Shown here: piece by piece, positions 19,486 through 29,538 of the stretch
Position numbering within the stretch: position 1 is the stretch's first letter
How the letters are laid out: every line of letters begins with the position of its first letter
Assembly: GCA_947455595.1 (NCBI GenBank)
Contig: CANGOP010000011.1
Coordinates: forward strand, 33,614-97,613
From: Gammaproteobacteria bacterium
GTDB taxonomy: Bacteria; Pseudomonadota; Gammaproteobacteria; Steroidobacterales; Steroidobacteraceae
Length of the DNA stretch: 64,000 bases
Reading direction: 5' to 3'
The notes under the pieces: generated by a model
The model's database searches: none
The model's input: the letters and a program-made list of their open reading frames with translations, nothing else
Told to the model about the DNA's origin: nothing
Program-made: the position numbers and the translations under genes

Positions 19486-21855
19486 ATGACTCGGATCGCA
19501 CGTAATGCCGTACAACAGGCAATAGCAATCGCGCTGAGGGTCGGTACTCCGGCGCTTGGATTATTGTCGGCGGGAACCGTCTTTGCGACGGACGCAGCAA
19601 ACGTCGGCGGGCTCGAAGAAGTGGTCGTGACTGCCCAAAAGCGATCGGAGAGTCTGCAGACCGTGCCCTTGTCGCTGGTGGCGATTGGGACGGCGAAGCT
19701 CGAGGAGCTCAAAGTCCAGAGTTTCGATGATTATGTTAAATACATGCCATCGGTCTCTTACGAAAGCACCTCACCGGGCTTTGCGCGCGTGTTCATGCGT
19801 GGCGTCGCCAGCGGTGAAAACGGCAACCACTCAGGGCCCCAGCCGAGCGTGGGTACCTACCTCGACGAGCAGCCGATCACGACGATCCAGGGCGCCGTCG
19901 ACGTGCACATCTACGACATCGAGCGGGTCGAAGCGCTGTCCGGCCCACAGGGTACGCTCTACGGCGCCAGTTCCCAGGCGGGCACGATCCGCATCATCAC
20001 GAACAAGCCGGATCCGACGGCCTTCAAGGCCGGCTACAACCTCGAAGTGAATACCGTCGCGCACGGGGCACAGGGGTATTTGGGGGAAGGGTTCGTTAAC
20101 CTTCCGCTCTCGCCGACCGCCGCTGTCCGCCTCGTCGGTTGGACCGAGCATGACTCGGGCTTTATCGACAACGTGCCGGGGACCCGGACCTACCCGACCT
20201 CTGGGATCACGATCTCCAATACCGCGGTGGCGAAAAAGCACTACAACGACGTCACGAAGACGGGTGCCCGCGCAAGCCTCAAGCTACAACTGGGTGATCA
20301 ATGGACGGTGACGCCCACCCTCATGGCGCAGCGCGAGGACGCCAACGGTGTCTTTGCCTACGACCCGAACGTTGGCACGCTCGCCGTGACCCACTTCGAA
20401 CCGGAATACGCCAAGGACAACTGGGTGGATGCCGCCCTCACGGTGCAAGGCAAAATAGCGGACGTCGACGTCACCTACGCCGGCGCCTTCTTGAAGCGCA
20501 ACGACCACACCTCCTCGGACTATACGGACTACTCGTTTTTCTACGACCAGCACTATGGTTCGGGTAACTACTACCGGGATAACGCCGATAACTTGATTGA
20601 CCCCTCCCAGCGGACGCTGGGCAATGACCGATATAAGAAGTCCAGTCACGAACTGCGCTTTTCGACGCCTAAGGACCGCAGTGTGCGCTTCGTGGGCGGT
20701 ATCTTCCTGCAACGGCAGGAGCACGGTATCGAGCAGCGCTACGTGATCGATAACCTCGCTCAGAGCAGCTGGGTGACCGGTTGGGATCACACCTGGTGGC
20801 TGACTGAACAGTTGCGCACGGATCGCGACTCAGCGGTCTTTGGTGAGCTGACCTGGGATGTGAACCAGAAGCTCAACCTGACCGTTGGACTGCGTGAGTT
20901 CCATTACAAGAACACGCTGGCCGGGTTCTTCGGCTATGGTCTCACCTCGCCGTTTGCCAGCTACTGGGGTGAGGCGACCTGCTTCTCGACGGTCAGCATC
21001 AACGGTGCGCCGTGCATGAACCTCGATAAAACGGTCAGTGGCAGCGGATCGACGCCGAAGGTTAATGCGACTTACAAGTTCGACGATCGTCATATGGTCT
21101 ACGCCACTTTCTCCAAGGGTTTCCGTCCGGGTGGCGTGAACCGCAACGGTAGTTTCGGGCCCTATAAGTCTGACTTCCTCACGAACTACGAGATCGGTTG
21201 GAAGACTTCGTCGGCGGACAATCGCGTTCGTTTCAACGGTGCGCTGTTTATCGAAGACTGGAAGGACTTCCAGTTCGCCTTCCTCGGCACACAGTCGCTC
21301 ACTGTGATCCGCAATGCCGGTCAGGCGCAGATCAAAGGTGTGGAGTCGCAGTTGGAATGGATGCCCACACCTGGGTTGACGATCTCGGCCGCGATGACGC
21401 TCGTCGATGCGAAGCTCACACAGAACTACTGCGCGCATCCGGATGCGAACGGCAACCTCGTGACCGATTGCCCCAACCCCGAGGCGCCATCCGGCACGCA
21501 ATTGCCGGTCACGCCGAAGTTCAAGGCGGATGGGATCGCCCGCTACGAATGGTCCTTTGGTAATTACGACGCGCACGTGCAAGGCGCGCTCGTGTATCAG
21601 ACGGCCAGTCGGTCAGCGTTGCGGTTGGTCGATCAGGCGATCTTGGGGGATCAAGAAGCGTATGCGACGCTCGACCTGCTGGCCGGCGTCAAGAAGGATG
21701 CGACCTCGGTCGAGGTCTTCGTCACCAACGCGACTGACAAGCAGGCGGATCTCTATCGCTATTCGGAATGTAAGCCGACCACCTGCGGCGCGACGACGTA
21801 CATTGGCGTCAATCGTCCGCGCACGATCGGGGTGCGATTCGGTCAGAGGTTCTAA
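19486..21855 (+). CDS. TonB-dependent receptor
   Basis: Signal-like N-terminus, LEEVVVTAQKRSESLQTVPLS, VFMRGVASG, VEALSGPQGTLYGASSQAGTIRIITN, C-terminal aromatic RFGQRF. Confidence 0.93.
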   Translation: MTRIARNAVQQAIAIALRVGTPALGLLSAGTVFATDAANVGGLEEVVVTAQKRSESLQTVPLSLVAIGTAKLEELKVQSFDDYVKYMPSVSYESTSPGFARVFMRGVASGENGNHSGPQPSVGTYLDEQPITTIQGAVDVHIYDIERVEALSGPQGTLYGASSQAGTIRIITNKPDPTAFKAGYNLEVNTVAHGAQGYLGEGFVNLPLSPTAAVRLVGWTEHDSGFIDNVPGTRTYPTSGITISNTAVAKKHYNDVTKTGARASLKLQLGDQWTVTPTLMAQREDANGVFAYDPNVGTLAVTHFEPEYAKDNWVDAALTVQGKIADVDVTYAGAFLKRNDHTSSDYTDYSFFYDQHYGSGNYYRDNADNLIDPSQRTLGNDRYKKSSHELRFSTPKDRSVRFVGGIFLQRQEHGIEQRYVIDNLAQSSWVTGWDHTWWLTEQLRTDRDSAVFGELTWDVNQKLNLTVGLREFHYKNTLAGFFGYGLTSPFASYWGEATCFSTVSINGAPCMNLDKTVSGSGSTPKVNATYKFDDRHMVYATFSKGFRPGGVNRNGSFGPYKSDFLTNYEIGWKTSSADNRVRFNGALFIEDWKDFQFAFLGTQSLTVIRNAGQAQIKGVESQLEWMPTPGLTISAAMTLVDAKLTQNYCAHPDANGNLVTDCPNPEAPSGTQLPVTPKFKADGIARYEWSFGNYDAHVQGALVYQTASRSALRLVDQAILGDQEAYATLDLLAGVKKDATSVEVFVTNATDKQADLYRYSECKPTTCGATTYIGVNRPRTIGVRFGQRF

Positions 21856-21872
21856 GCGCTGCTCAACCGGAG

Positions 21873-21891
21873 GGGGGAGGAAAACTCCCCC
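21873..21891. terminator. Hairpin GGGGGAG-GAAAA-CTCCCCC after TBDR gene (terminator-like, no clear U-tract)
   Basis: 7-bp perfect stem, 5-nt loop, shortly after the TBDR stop. Confidence 0.4.
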
Positions 21892-21974
21892 TTCGGGTCA
21901 GCGACCGGTATCCTCGTACGCAGTCCCGTCCCGGTGACGGCGCGATCCCTCTGCAACTGATAAGGAACGAGCCT

Positions 21975-22349
21975 ATGTTTTCACACGTCATGATTGGCAC
22001 CAACGATCTTGATCGCGCCAAGGCGTTTTACGACACCCTCTTGGGTACGCTGGGCGTGGCCCCTGCCTTCGTCGACGGGCATCGTATTTTCTACCGAACC
22101 AGTGGCGGTGTGTTCTCCGTGACACGCCCGATCAATGGTGAACCGGCGACCGCTGCCAACGGTTCGACGCTGGGCTTCGCGGCCACGTCCCCTGAGCAAT
22201 GTGATGCATGGCACGCCGCGGGCCTTGCGGCGGGTGGCACCAATTGCGAAGGTCCTCCGGGCGTTCGCGAGGGCAGCGTGGGGAAGTTGTATCTTGCCTA
22301 CCTGCGCGATCCGGATGGTCACAAGCTGTGCGTGCTGCACCGTATGTAA
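21975..22349 (+). CDS. VOC/glyoxalase-family protein
   Basis: MFSHVMIGTNDLDRAKAFYDTLLGTLGV...YLRDPDGHKLCVLHRM. Confidence 0.87.
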   Translation: MFSHVMIGTNDLDRAKAFYDTLLGTLGVAPAFVDGHRIFYRTSGGVFSVTRPINGEPATAANGSTLGFAATSPEQCDAWHAAGLAAGGTNCEGPPGVREGSVGKLYLAYLRDPDGHKLCVLHRM

Positions 22350-22413
22350 GGCCGCTTCGTAGCCAAAGCTTGCACGTCCGGACGGACGACTCACGCTGAC
22401 ACAGGATGATCTT

Positions 22414-23766
22414 ATGCGTTTGGGGACTCAGTTCGGCTTGGTGTTGCTTGTGGCTGCAATCACGCTCACCGGTGCTGCGAGCGCAGCACCGAGTGATGCG
22501 CTGAATACCCAATTGGATCATCTGGCGAGTGCGCTTCACTCATCGGTCATTGAGACTCGTCGGCACATTCACGCGCACCCGGAATTGGGCAATCGCGAAG
22601 TGGAAACGGCTGAGTATGTGGCCAATCGCTTGCGCCAGCTCGGCTACGAGGTCACCACCGGTATTGCCGAGACCGGTGTTGTTGGTGTGCTTCAAGGTGG
22701 TCGTCCGGGCCCGGTGGTCGCCTTGCGGTCGGAGCTCGATGCGCTGCCGGTAACGGAAGAGGTCAATCTGCCGTTTCGTTCGACGGTAACCACGCAGTAC
22801 GCGGGTCAGACCACCGGTGTGATGCATGCCTGCGGGCACGACGCTCATATGGCGATTCTTCTCGGGGCTGCCGAAGTGTTGGCGCGCTCCCGCCAGGATT
22901 GGCCGGGTACCGTCAAAATCATCTTTCAACCGGCCGAAGAAGGCGCTCCTGACGGTGAAGACTACGGCGCGCGCCGGATGGTGAAGGAGGGCGTGCTCTC
23001 CACCGACCCGAAACCGTCCGCCATTTTTGGGTTGCACGTCATGAGTTTCGCTGACGTGGGGACCATCGCGTATCGCGCTGGCGGTCTCATGGCCGGTTCG
23101 GACGACTTCAAGATCACGATTCACGGTCGTCAGACCCATGGCGCCATGCCCTGGGACGGCGTGGATCCCATCGTCATTGCAGCCCAAGTGGTCTCCGCGA
23201 TCCAGACGATTCCCAGTCGCATGATGGACGTGACGCAAGCGCCCATCGTCGTCACGGTCGGATCCATCCACGGCGGTATCAAGTCGAACATTATTCCCGA
23301 CACGGTCACGCTGATCGGGACGATCCGGGCCCTGGATCCGCATATGTTGGTCGCCGCCCGCCAGAAGCTTCACGCTTTGGTGGAAGCAACCGCACAAGCC
23401 TCGGGTGCCACTGCGACCGTAGAGATCGATCCGCTTTTGCACTACGACGTGACGTACAACGACCCTGCCTTGGTGCAACGGATGTTACCGACGTTGCGCC
23501 ATGTTGCGGGGGACGCGAACGTGGTGGAAGCGAAACCGACCACCGGCGGTGAAGATTTCTCGGCGTTTCAGCACGAGATCCCTGGCCTGTTTGTGATCTT
23601 AGGTGCTCGCACGCCGGGTGCGCCTGCCGATGCGTTCCCGCCGAATCACTCACCGCGCTTTCACATCGACGAAGCCGTGCTCGATGTGGGCGTTAGCACG
23701 CTGGTGCATCTGGCGGTCGATTATCTATCCGGGTCGGCCGCTGTCGCGCCATCGGCCTCGCGTTGA
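22414..23766 (+). CDS. M20 amidohydrolase (hippurate/amidoacid hydrolase-like), exported
   Basis: Signal peptide; HACGHDAHMAILLGAAEVL; FQPAEEGAPDGEDYGARRM; intact homologue of the remnant at 5646-6482. Confidence 0.9.
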   Translation: MRLGTQFGLVLLVAAITLTGAASAAPSDALNTQLDHLASALHSSVIETRRHIHAHPELGNREVETAEYVANRLRQLGYEVTTGIAETGVVGVLQGGRPGPVVALRSELDALPVTEEVNLPFRSTVTTQYAGQTTGVMHACGHDAHMAILLGAAEVLARSRQDWPGTVKIIFQPAEEGAPDGEDYGARRMVKEGVLSTDPKPSAIFGLHVMSFADVGTIAYRAGGLMAGSDDFKITIHGRQTHGAMPWDGVDPIVIAAQVVSAIQTIPSRMMDVTQAPIVVTVGSIHGGIKSNIIPDTVTLIGTIRALDPHMLVAARQKLHALVEATAQASGATATVEIDPLLHYDVTYNDPALVQRMLPTLRHVAGDANVVEAKPTTGGEDFSAFQHEIPGLFVILGARTPGAPADAFPPNHSPRFHIDEAVLDVGVSTLVHLAVDYLSGSAAVAPSASR

Positions 23767-23808
23767 CGGCAGGGATTGGACCCTAAACTTCGGGTGAGGC
23801 GAACGGTG

Positions 23809-24615
23809 ATGGTCAGTGAAGAGGATATTGACAGTTTCCAGCGCGATGGCGTGGTGGTGTTGCGGGGCGTGTTTAGCGATTGGGTGGAGCCACTGCGCGA
23901 GGGGATGGCGGCGGTCCATGCCGCGCCGAGTGCGCTCGAGCGTACCTATCGGCCGCAAGACGGTTCTGCGGCCTTTTTCCAGGACTTTTGTCGTTGGTCC
24001 GACATCCCTGCATTTCAACGCTACGTCTACGAATCGCCCGCGGCGGCTATCGCGGCGCAGTTAATGCAGTCGAACTCCGCGCGCTTTTTTCATGACCACA
24101 CGCTGATCAAGTGGCCGGGCAATAGCACCGTCACACCGTGGCATCAGGACGAGCCGTACTACTGCGTGCGCGGTGAACAGTCGGTCAGTTTCTGGACGCC
24201 GCTGGATCCGGTGGAGCAGGCCATTTCGTTGCAATGTGTGGCCACCTCGCACCGGTGGAGCGAGAAGGGTTTTCGTCCGGATCGCTTTGACGGGTCGGCA
24301 CTGTATGCGCAGGGCGGGGATTTCGATGCGCCGCGGGACATTGAGGCAAATCGTGACGCCTATCGCATCCTCTCGTGGGCAGTGGAGCCCGGTGATGCGG
24401 TGGCCTTCAATTTCCGCACCCTGCATGGCGCAGCTGCCAACACAGCCCGCTGTCCCCGGCGCGTGTTCTCGGCCCGCTGGGTCGGTGATGACGCGCGCTT
24501 TGCGAAGCGTCCCGGCCGCACCTCGCCGCCCTTCGCGCACCTGATGCTTGAGGACGGTGCCGAGCTTCCAGCGGCGGACTTCCCCCGCATTTGGCCCGCC
24601 GCGTCGCCTGCCTAG
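23809..24615 (+). CDS. Phytanoyl-CoA dioxygenase (PhyH) family Fe(II)/2OG oxygenase
   Basis: DIDSFQRDGVVVLRGVF; TPWHQDEPYY (HxD) and FRTLHGAAANT (distal His). Confidence 0.85.
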   Translation: MVSEEDIDSFQRDGVVVLRGVFSDWVEPLREGMAAVHAAPSALERTYRPQDGSAAFFQDFCRWSDIPAFQRYVYESPAAAIAAQLMQSNSARFFHDHTLIKWPGNSTVTPWHQDEPYYCVRGEQSVSFWTPLDPVEQAISLQCVATSHRWSEKGFRPDRFDGSALYAQGGDFDAPRDIEANRDAYRILSWAVEPGDAVAFNFRTLHGAAANTARCPRRVFSARWVGDDARFAKRPGRTSPPFAHLMLEDGAELPAADFPRIWPAASPA

Positions 24616-24654
24616 CACCTTCTGGCCGTGCGTCGCGATGCCTAGTCGGGTATT

Positions 24655-25743
24655 GTGCGCGCCCTGACCGGAGTCGCCGTGACCCACTTGCTGACCACTG
24701 CCCGTGCCCGTTTTGAGGCGGCGCGCTCTTTGCCGGGCGCGTCGGACGGGCGTCTCTGTGGTCGGCACGGCCATGGTTTTGTCGTGGATGTGGCGGCCCG
24801 TAGCACGTACGCCAGTGCGGACCCTGAGGGGTCGGCGGATGCGGTCGGGATCCTGTCGCGCTCGTTACAGCAGGCGGTCGCCTCTTACGACTATGCCGAT
24901 CTCAATACGCAGTATGCCGATCCCTCCGATGAGGGTTTGGCGGTAGCGATCGCCACCTCTCTGTCGGCTTTTGATCTGTCCCGCGTCGTGGTCGCACCCA
25001 CACCGTTCCGGCGCGTGGAATGGACCGCGCAACAGGGCGTTATCCATGCGTACCGGTATGCGTTCGAAGCTGCCCATTTTTTGCCGAACGTGCCCGAGGG
25101 CCACAAATGTGGTCGTCTGCACGGGCATTCGTTCGAAGTCCTGATTCGAGCACGGGTCGATGGTGCTGCGATTGACGCGGCGTGGGCACCCTTGGGTGCG
25201 CGCCTCACCTATGACTGCCTGAATGACATCGAGGGCTTGTCCAATCCCACGAGTGAGTGTCTGGCGCAGTGGTTGTGGGTTCAGCTGCAACCATCCTTGG
25301 TGGGCCTTCAGACCGTCACGGTGTATGAGACAGGTCGTTGTGGCGCGACCTATGACGGGCAGCGACACAGCATCTGGCGCGCCTTCACTTTCGATGCCGC
25401 CGTGCAGATCGAAGGTGCGGCAGCAACGGATCCGCGGCGACGGACGCACGGCCATACGTATCGGCTGCGCTTGCACTTGAGTGCCCCGTTGGACCCGGTC
25501 CTCGGCTGGGCCTTGGATTTTGCGGACGTCCAACGACTGTTTGCGCCGATCTACGACGCGCTGGATCACCGTCCGCTCAGCGCGTTGCCGGGTTTGGCCT
25601 CACAGCGGACACCGGCGGTGGCGCAGTGGATTCGCGCAGAGGCCGCCGCGCTGCTGCCGGCGCTCACGCGGATTGACCTGGAGGAAACCGTCGGCAACGG
25701 CGTCGTCCTCGCCTGGGGCGCGGACGAGCCGTTTCCGGTTTAG
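24655..25743 (+). CDS. Protein with three tandem PTPS/QueD-like repeats
   Basis: Three HGH-centred repeats: FEAARSLPGASDGRLCGRHGHGF; FEAAHFLPNVPEGHKCGRLHGHSF...NPTSECLAQWLW...YETGRCG; FTFDAAVQIEGAAATDPRRRTHGHTY...GWALDFADVQRLFAPIYDALDH. True start may be GTG at 24679. Confidence 0.8.
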   Translation: MRALTGVAVTHLLTTARARFEAARSLPGASDGRLCGRHGHGFVVDVAARSTYASADPEGSADAVGILSRSLQQAVASYDYADLNTQYADPSDEGLAVAIATSLSAFDLSRVVVAPTPFRRVEWTAQQGVIHAYRYAFEAAHFLPNVPEGHKCGRLHGHSFEVLIRARVDGAAIDAAWAPLGARLTYDCLNDIEGLSNPTSECLAQWLWVQLQPSLVGLQTVTVYETGRCGATYDGQRHSIWRAFTFDAAVQIEGAAATDPRRRTHGHTYRLRLHLSAPLDPVLGWALDFADVQRLFAPIYDALDHRPLSALPGLASQRTPAVAQWIRAEAAALLPALTRIDLEETVGNGVVLAWGADEPFPV

Positions 25744-26855
25744 ACGGGTGTCCCGCTGCGGGCGAAGCGGTGCTGCGCGTAGGCCGCGAGATGCTCATCC
25801 CGCGAGCCATAGCGAATGCCGGCGGCCACGAGGCGACGAAAGTGGTGGCTGACCTCCATCTCCTCGGTCACGCCCATACCCCCGTGTAACTGCACCGCTT
25901 CCTCACCCACATGGCGTGCAGTCTCGCACGCGAGTACGTGCAGGGCCCTCACATCGAGGCGTCGATCGGCCAAGGCGCCGTGGAACCGTGCTGCAGTGAC
26001 CCACAGCCACGTCCGCAGTTCCTCGACCTTCGACAGGGCAACGACCACTCGATGTTGCAGGGCCTGAAAGCGGCCGATAGGGCCGCCAAACTGCTGGCGG
26101 TTCTTGAGATAGTCGATGGTGAGGTTCAAGGTGCGCTCGACGCTGCCGAGCGTATCGGCGGCCAGGGCGAGTATGCCGCAGTCGATTACCCACTCCACTG
26201 CCGCGCGATCGCCCGTCACCCAGATGGCCGAGGAGGGGACGGCAACGCCATCGAAGTGCAGGTCCGCAGCGCGTTGACCATCGACGGTCTGATAAGTCTT
26301 GAGAGACACCCCTGCCGCCGTGCGCGGCACAATCACGAGTGTGTCGGCCGGCGCCCCTGTTCGCGTTGAGACGGCGACCAGCCAGTAATCGGCGAGGGGT
26401 GCGTGATACACCACCGCGGCCTGTCCTGAGATCTGCAGGCCGTCGGCAGCGGGGGTCGCGAGCAGACTGCCGTGACGATCGTCGATTACCGGCACTAAGA
26501 GCTTCTCACCTGCGATGAGCGTGTCGCCGATGTCGGCGCGAAGCGCGGGGGGTGCGTAGCGGCTAAAGGCGGCATGTGCGACGAGCACGCTAGACACTGG
26601 CTCGAGCAGCAAGGCCTGACCGGCCGCCTGGCAGACAAGCGCGAGTTCGATGGCGCTACCGCCGAGTCCGCCGCTCACCTCGTCGATGAGCGTGGCCGGC
26701 ACGCCGAGCCCACACAACGTGGACCACAATGCGTGTGACCAGCCGTCTGCTGAGCGCAGGGTTTGTTTGCGCTGATCGAAGGTCGCCTCGTCGGTGAGGC
26801 ATCGGTTCAGCGTCTCGACGAGCAGGCGCTGTTCCTCAGTGAATTGAAAATCCAT
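25740..26855 (-). CDS. Acyl-CoA dehydrogenase family protein (first of a pair)
   Basis: MDFQFTEEQRLLVETLNRC...; C-terminal VQLHGGMGVTEEMEVSHHFRRL. Confidence 0.87.
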   Translation of the reverse strand: MDFQFTEEQRLLVETLNRCLTDEATFDQRKQTLRSADGWSHALWSTLCGLGVPATLIDEVSGGLGGSAIELALVCQAAGQALLLEPVSSVLVAHAAFSRYAPPALRADIGDTLIAGEKLLVPVIDDRHGSLLATPAADGLQISGQAAVVYHAPLADYWLVAVSTRTGAPADTLVIVPRTAAGVSLKTYQTVDGQRAADLHFDGVAVPSSAIWVTGDRAAVEWVIDCGILALAADTLGSVERTLNLTIDYLKNRQQFGGPIGRFQALQHRVVVALSKVEELRTWLWVTAARFHGALADRRLDVRALHVLACETARHVGEEAVQLHGGMGVTEEMEVSHHFRRLVAAGIRYGSRDEHLAAYAQHRFARSGTPV

Positions 26856-26864
26856 GGGGTGGCC

Positions 26865-28040
26865 TCACAGTCCAATCGTCAGTTGCGACACGATGTTCTT
26901 CTGAATTTCATTGGAACCACCGTAAATCGACAGCTTGCGCAGATTCAGATAACTCGCCGCGACACCGCGCGTCAGATCATCCTCCGGCATCGGCGCTTCA
27001 CCACTCACGCTGTGCAGGCGAAGAGCGGAGGTGCCTAGAGCCTCGAGGGTCAAGGCACTGATTGCTTGGCGGATCTCGCTGCCGCGGATTTTCAAGATCG
27101 ACGGCGTTGTGAGATCGCCCGAGGCTGCCGAGAGCATGCGCAGATTCGTGTACTCGATGACGTTCAGATCGATCTCCAGGCGCGCGAGGCGTCGGCTGAA
27201 GTCTGGATCGTCTAGCAACGGCCGCCCGTGACGGGTTGCTACCTGAGCAATGCGCAGGAGGCGCGCGAAGTCGCGCTTTGACCACGGCACGCCGGCGATA
27301 TTGGTGCGCTCATGTACGAGCAGGAACTTCGCGATCGTCCAGCCTTCATTCTCAGCGCCCACGCGTTGGCTGACGGGCACCTGGACGTTGTCGAAGTAGA
27401 TATCGTTGACCTCCGAAGTGCCATCCAACAACACCGTCGGGCGCACGGTGATACCCGGCGTCTTCATGTTGATGAGCAACATCGTGATGCCGCGCTGGGG
27501 CTTGCTGGTGGCATCCGTGCGGACGAGACAAAAGATCCAGTCGGCATGTTGGCCGAGTGTGTTCCAGCACTTCTGACCGTTGACCACGTAATGGTCGCCG
27601 TCCAACACCGCTGATGTCCGCAAAGACGCCAGATCCGAGCCGGCACCGGGTTCAGAGTAACCCTGACACCACCACGTCTCGCCGGTGAGGATGGACGGCA
27701 GGAACGACCGTTGTTGCTCGCCCGTGCCGAAACGCATCAGCACGGGCGCCAGCATACGCACGCCAAACGATAATTGCGGCGGTGCGCCCGCGAGTGCGCA
27801 CTCAAGTTCAAACAAATATTGGCGCAGCGGCGAGGCGTCCTGGCCGCCAAACGGCACTGGCCAGTGGATGGCGCCGTACCCGTGATCGTTCAGGATCGCC
27901 TGCCAGCGACGAATGTCGCTTGGATCGAGGCGTCCTCCCGACAACTGCCGCTGCGCGATGTCAGCGGGCAGATGGGCCGCGATGAATGCGCGGACCGCGT
28001 CTTGAAAGGCGCGGTCGTCGTCGGACAGCGCTAGGTTCAC
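26865..28040 (-). CDS. Acyl-CoA dehydrogenase family protein (second of a pair)
   Basis: WWCQGYSEPGAGSDLASLRTSA, GQKCWNTLGQHADWIFCLVRT, C-terminal YGGSNEIQKNIVSQLTIGL. Confidence 0.9.
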   Translation of the reverse strand: MNLALSDDDRAFQDAVRAFIAAHLPADIAQRQLSGGRLDPSDIRRWQAILNDHGYGAIHWPVPFGGQDASPLRQYLFELECALAGAPPQLSFGVRMLAPVLMRFGTGEQQRSFLPSILTGETWWCQGYSEPGAGSDLASLRTSAVLDGDHYVVNGQKCWNTLGQHADWIFCLVRTDATSKPQRGITMLLINMKTPGITVRPTVLLDGTSEVNDIYFDNVQVPVSQRVGAENEGWTIAKFLLVHERTNIAGVPWSKRDFARLLRIAQVATRHGRPLLDDPDFSRRLARLEIDLNVIEYTNLRMLSAASGDLTTPSILKIRGSEIRQAISALTLEALGTSALRLHSVSGEAPMPEDDLTRGVAASYLNLRKLSIYGGSNEIQKNIVSQLTIGL

Positions 28041-29476
28041 GGCGCCTCCGCGTAGCGCTTCACCAGGCGGTAGAGAAACTCACGTCCCTCCATGAGGGAC
28101 TGCACGGAGACGTACTCGTTCAAGCCGTGGATATGGCCTAAGTCCGGGCCCATAAACACCGGTTCAATTCCATAGGTCGGGATGTTTGCGCCGTTCAGGA
28201 ACGCACCATCTGTCGCACCTGGCTGAAGCATCGGCAAGACCGGCACGCCGGGCCAGAACTCGGCGGTGAGTTCTTCGATCGGCTGCAAAATGGCGCGACC
28301 CAAGGGCGGCGGCGATGAGGGCGTGCTGCGATCGACGCCGCGTTCCGCAGGCAAGGTTACGCTGATGCTGCTATCGCCAACCACCTGTTCGAGTGTCATG
28401 CGGACCGCTTCGGCCGCGACACCCGGGTAGATGCGGCAATTGATATTGGCGCGCGCGCGCTGCGGCAGCGCATTCGGCGCATGGCCGCCGGACAGCTGAG
28501 TGGCAACGCAGGTAGTGCGCAGCATGGCATTCCACGACACGTCGGCCGCAGAGACCTTGTCGATGGCTTTTTGATCGGCTGGATTGCGCAAGAACGCATT
28601 CATGGCATCGGCCACTGCGTGCTCACCCTTGGCGGCCATCACTTTGGCCATCGCTGCGAAGTAACCGCGGTTCGCATCCCCAAACTGCGCTGGGAATTCA
28701 TACTGGCTGATCTTGGTTAGTGCCGCCGAGAGTGCATAAATCGCATTATCCTTCCGTGGACGCGAGCTGTGACCGCCCGAATTGGTCACTTCCAGCTGAT
28801 AGTTCACCGGCAGTTTTTCCGCTGCCTCGACTTCAAGAGCGACGCGATGGCCTTCAGCATCCAGTTCGCCACCCGCGCCTTCATTGAGTGCGAACTCGGC
28901 ATCCAGAAGATCGCGATGATGCTGGGTCAGCCACTGCGCCCCGTTCAACTGGCCGCCACCCTCCTCACCGCAGGTGAGCGCGAGCTTGAGCGGACGTGGC
29001 GGGACGTAGTGCTCGGCGCGCAGTCGTACAAACAGGTCTGTCCAAATCGCTGCCTGGGATTTGTCATCCAGCGCCCCGCGCGCATAAAAGTTGCCGTTCT
29101 CTTCCACCAGCGTGAACGGGTCGCGCGTCCAATCTTCGCGCTTGGCTTCGACAACGTCGATATGAGCAAGCAACAAGATCGCCTTGCGCTGCATATCGCG
29201 ACCCGGATAGACCGCGACGAGCATGCCGTCCTTCGGGTACGCCGGATCCACCATGAGGTGCAGATCGCTTTTGGCAAAACCCGCAGCCTCCAGGCGCGCA
29301 GCCATCTTCTCGGCGGCCAGCGTGCAGCTGCCGGCGGAAAATGTGGTGTTGGTTTCGACCAGTTCTTTGTACAAGGAGCGGAAGCGCGCTTCACCCTCGG
29401 GCGTGTCACGCGGCACGGCGGCGGCGGAGAGGGAGGTCACGAAGAGCAGCAAACAGAGACGCAGCAAGGTGGTCAT
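28037..29476 (-). CDS. M20/M25/M40 family metallopeptidase, exported
   Basis: MTTLLRLCLLLFVTSLSAAA signal; LLLAHIDVVEAKREDWTRDPF, RGALDDKSQAAIW, TCGEEGGGQLNG. Confidence 0.88.
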   Translation of the reverse strand: MTTLLRLCLLLFVTSLSAAAVPRDTPEGEARFRSLYKELVETNTTFSAGSCTLAAEKMAARLEAAGFAKSDLHLMVDPAYPKDGMLVAVYPGRDMQRKAILLLAHIDVVEAKREDWTRDPFTLVEENGNFYARGALDDKSQAAIWTDLFVRLRAEHYVPPRPLKLALTCGEEGGGQLNGAQWLTQHHRDLLDAEFALNEGAGGELDAEGHRVALEVEAAEKLPVNYQLEVTNSGGHSSRPRKDNAIYALSAALTKISQYEFPAQFGDANRGYFAAMAKVMAAKGEHAVADAMNAFLRNPADQKAIDKVSAADVSWNAMLRTTCVATQLSGGHAPNALPQRARANINCRIYPGVAAEAVRMTLEQVVGDSSISVTLPAERGVDRSTPSSPPPLGRAILQPIEELTAEFWPGVPVLPMLQPGATDGAFLNGANIPTYGIEPVFMGPDLGHIHGLNEYVSVQSLMEGREFLYRLVKRYAEAP

Positions 29477-29538
29477 GGGAGTTCCACTTCGAAAGGAGAA
29501 CGCCATTTAATGCCCGGGCTTGCCGGAACGCAATCGGA

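Noticed and set aside
22540-23478. 312-aa minus-strand ORF opposite the M20 gene
   Set aside because: Shadow ORF of a well-supported M20 amidohydrolase
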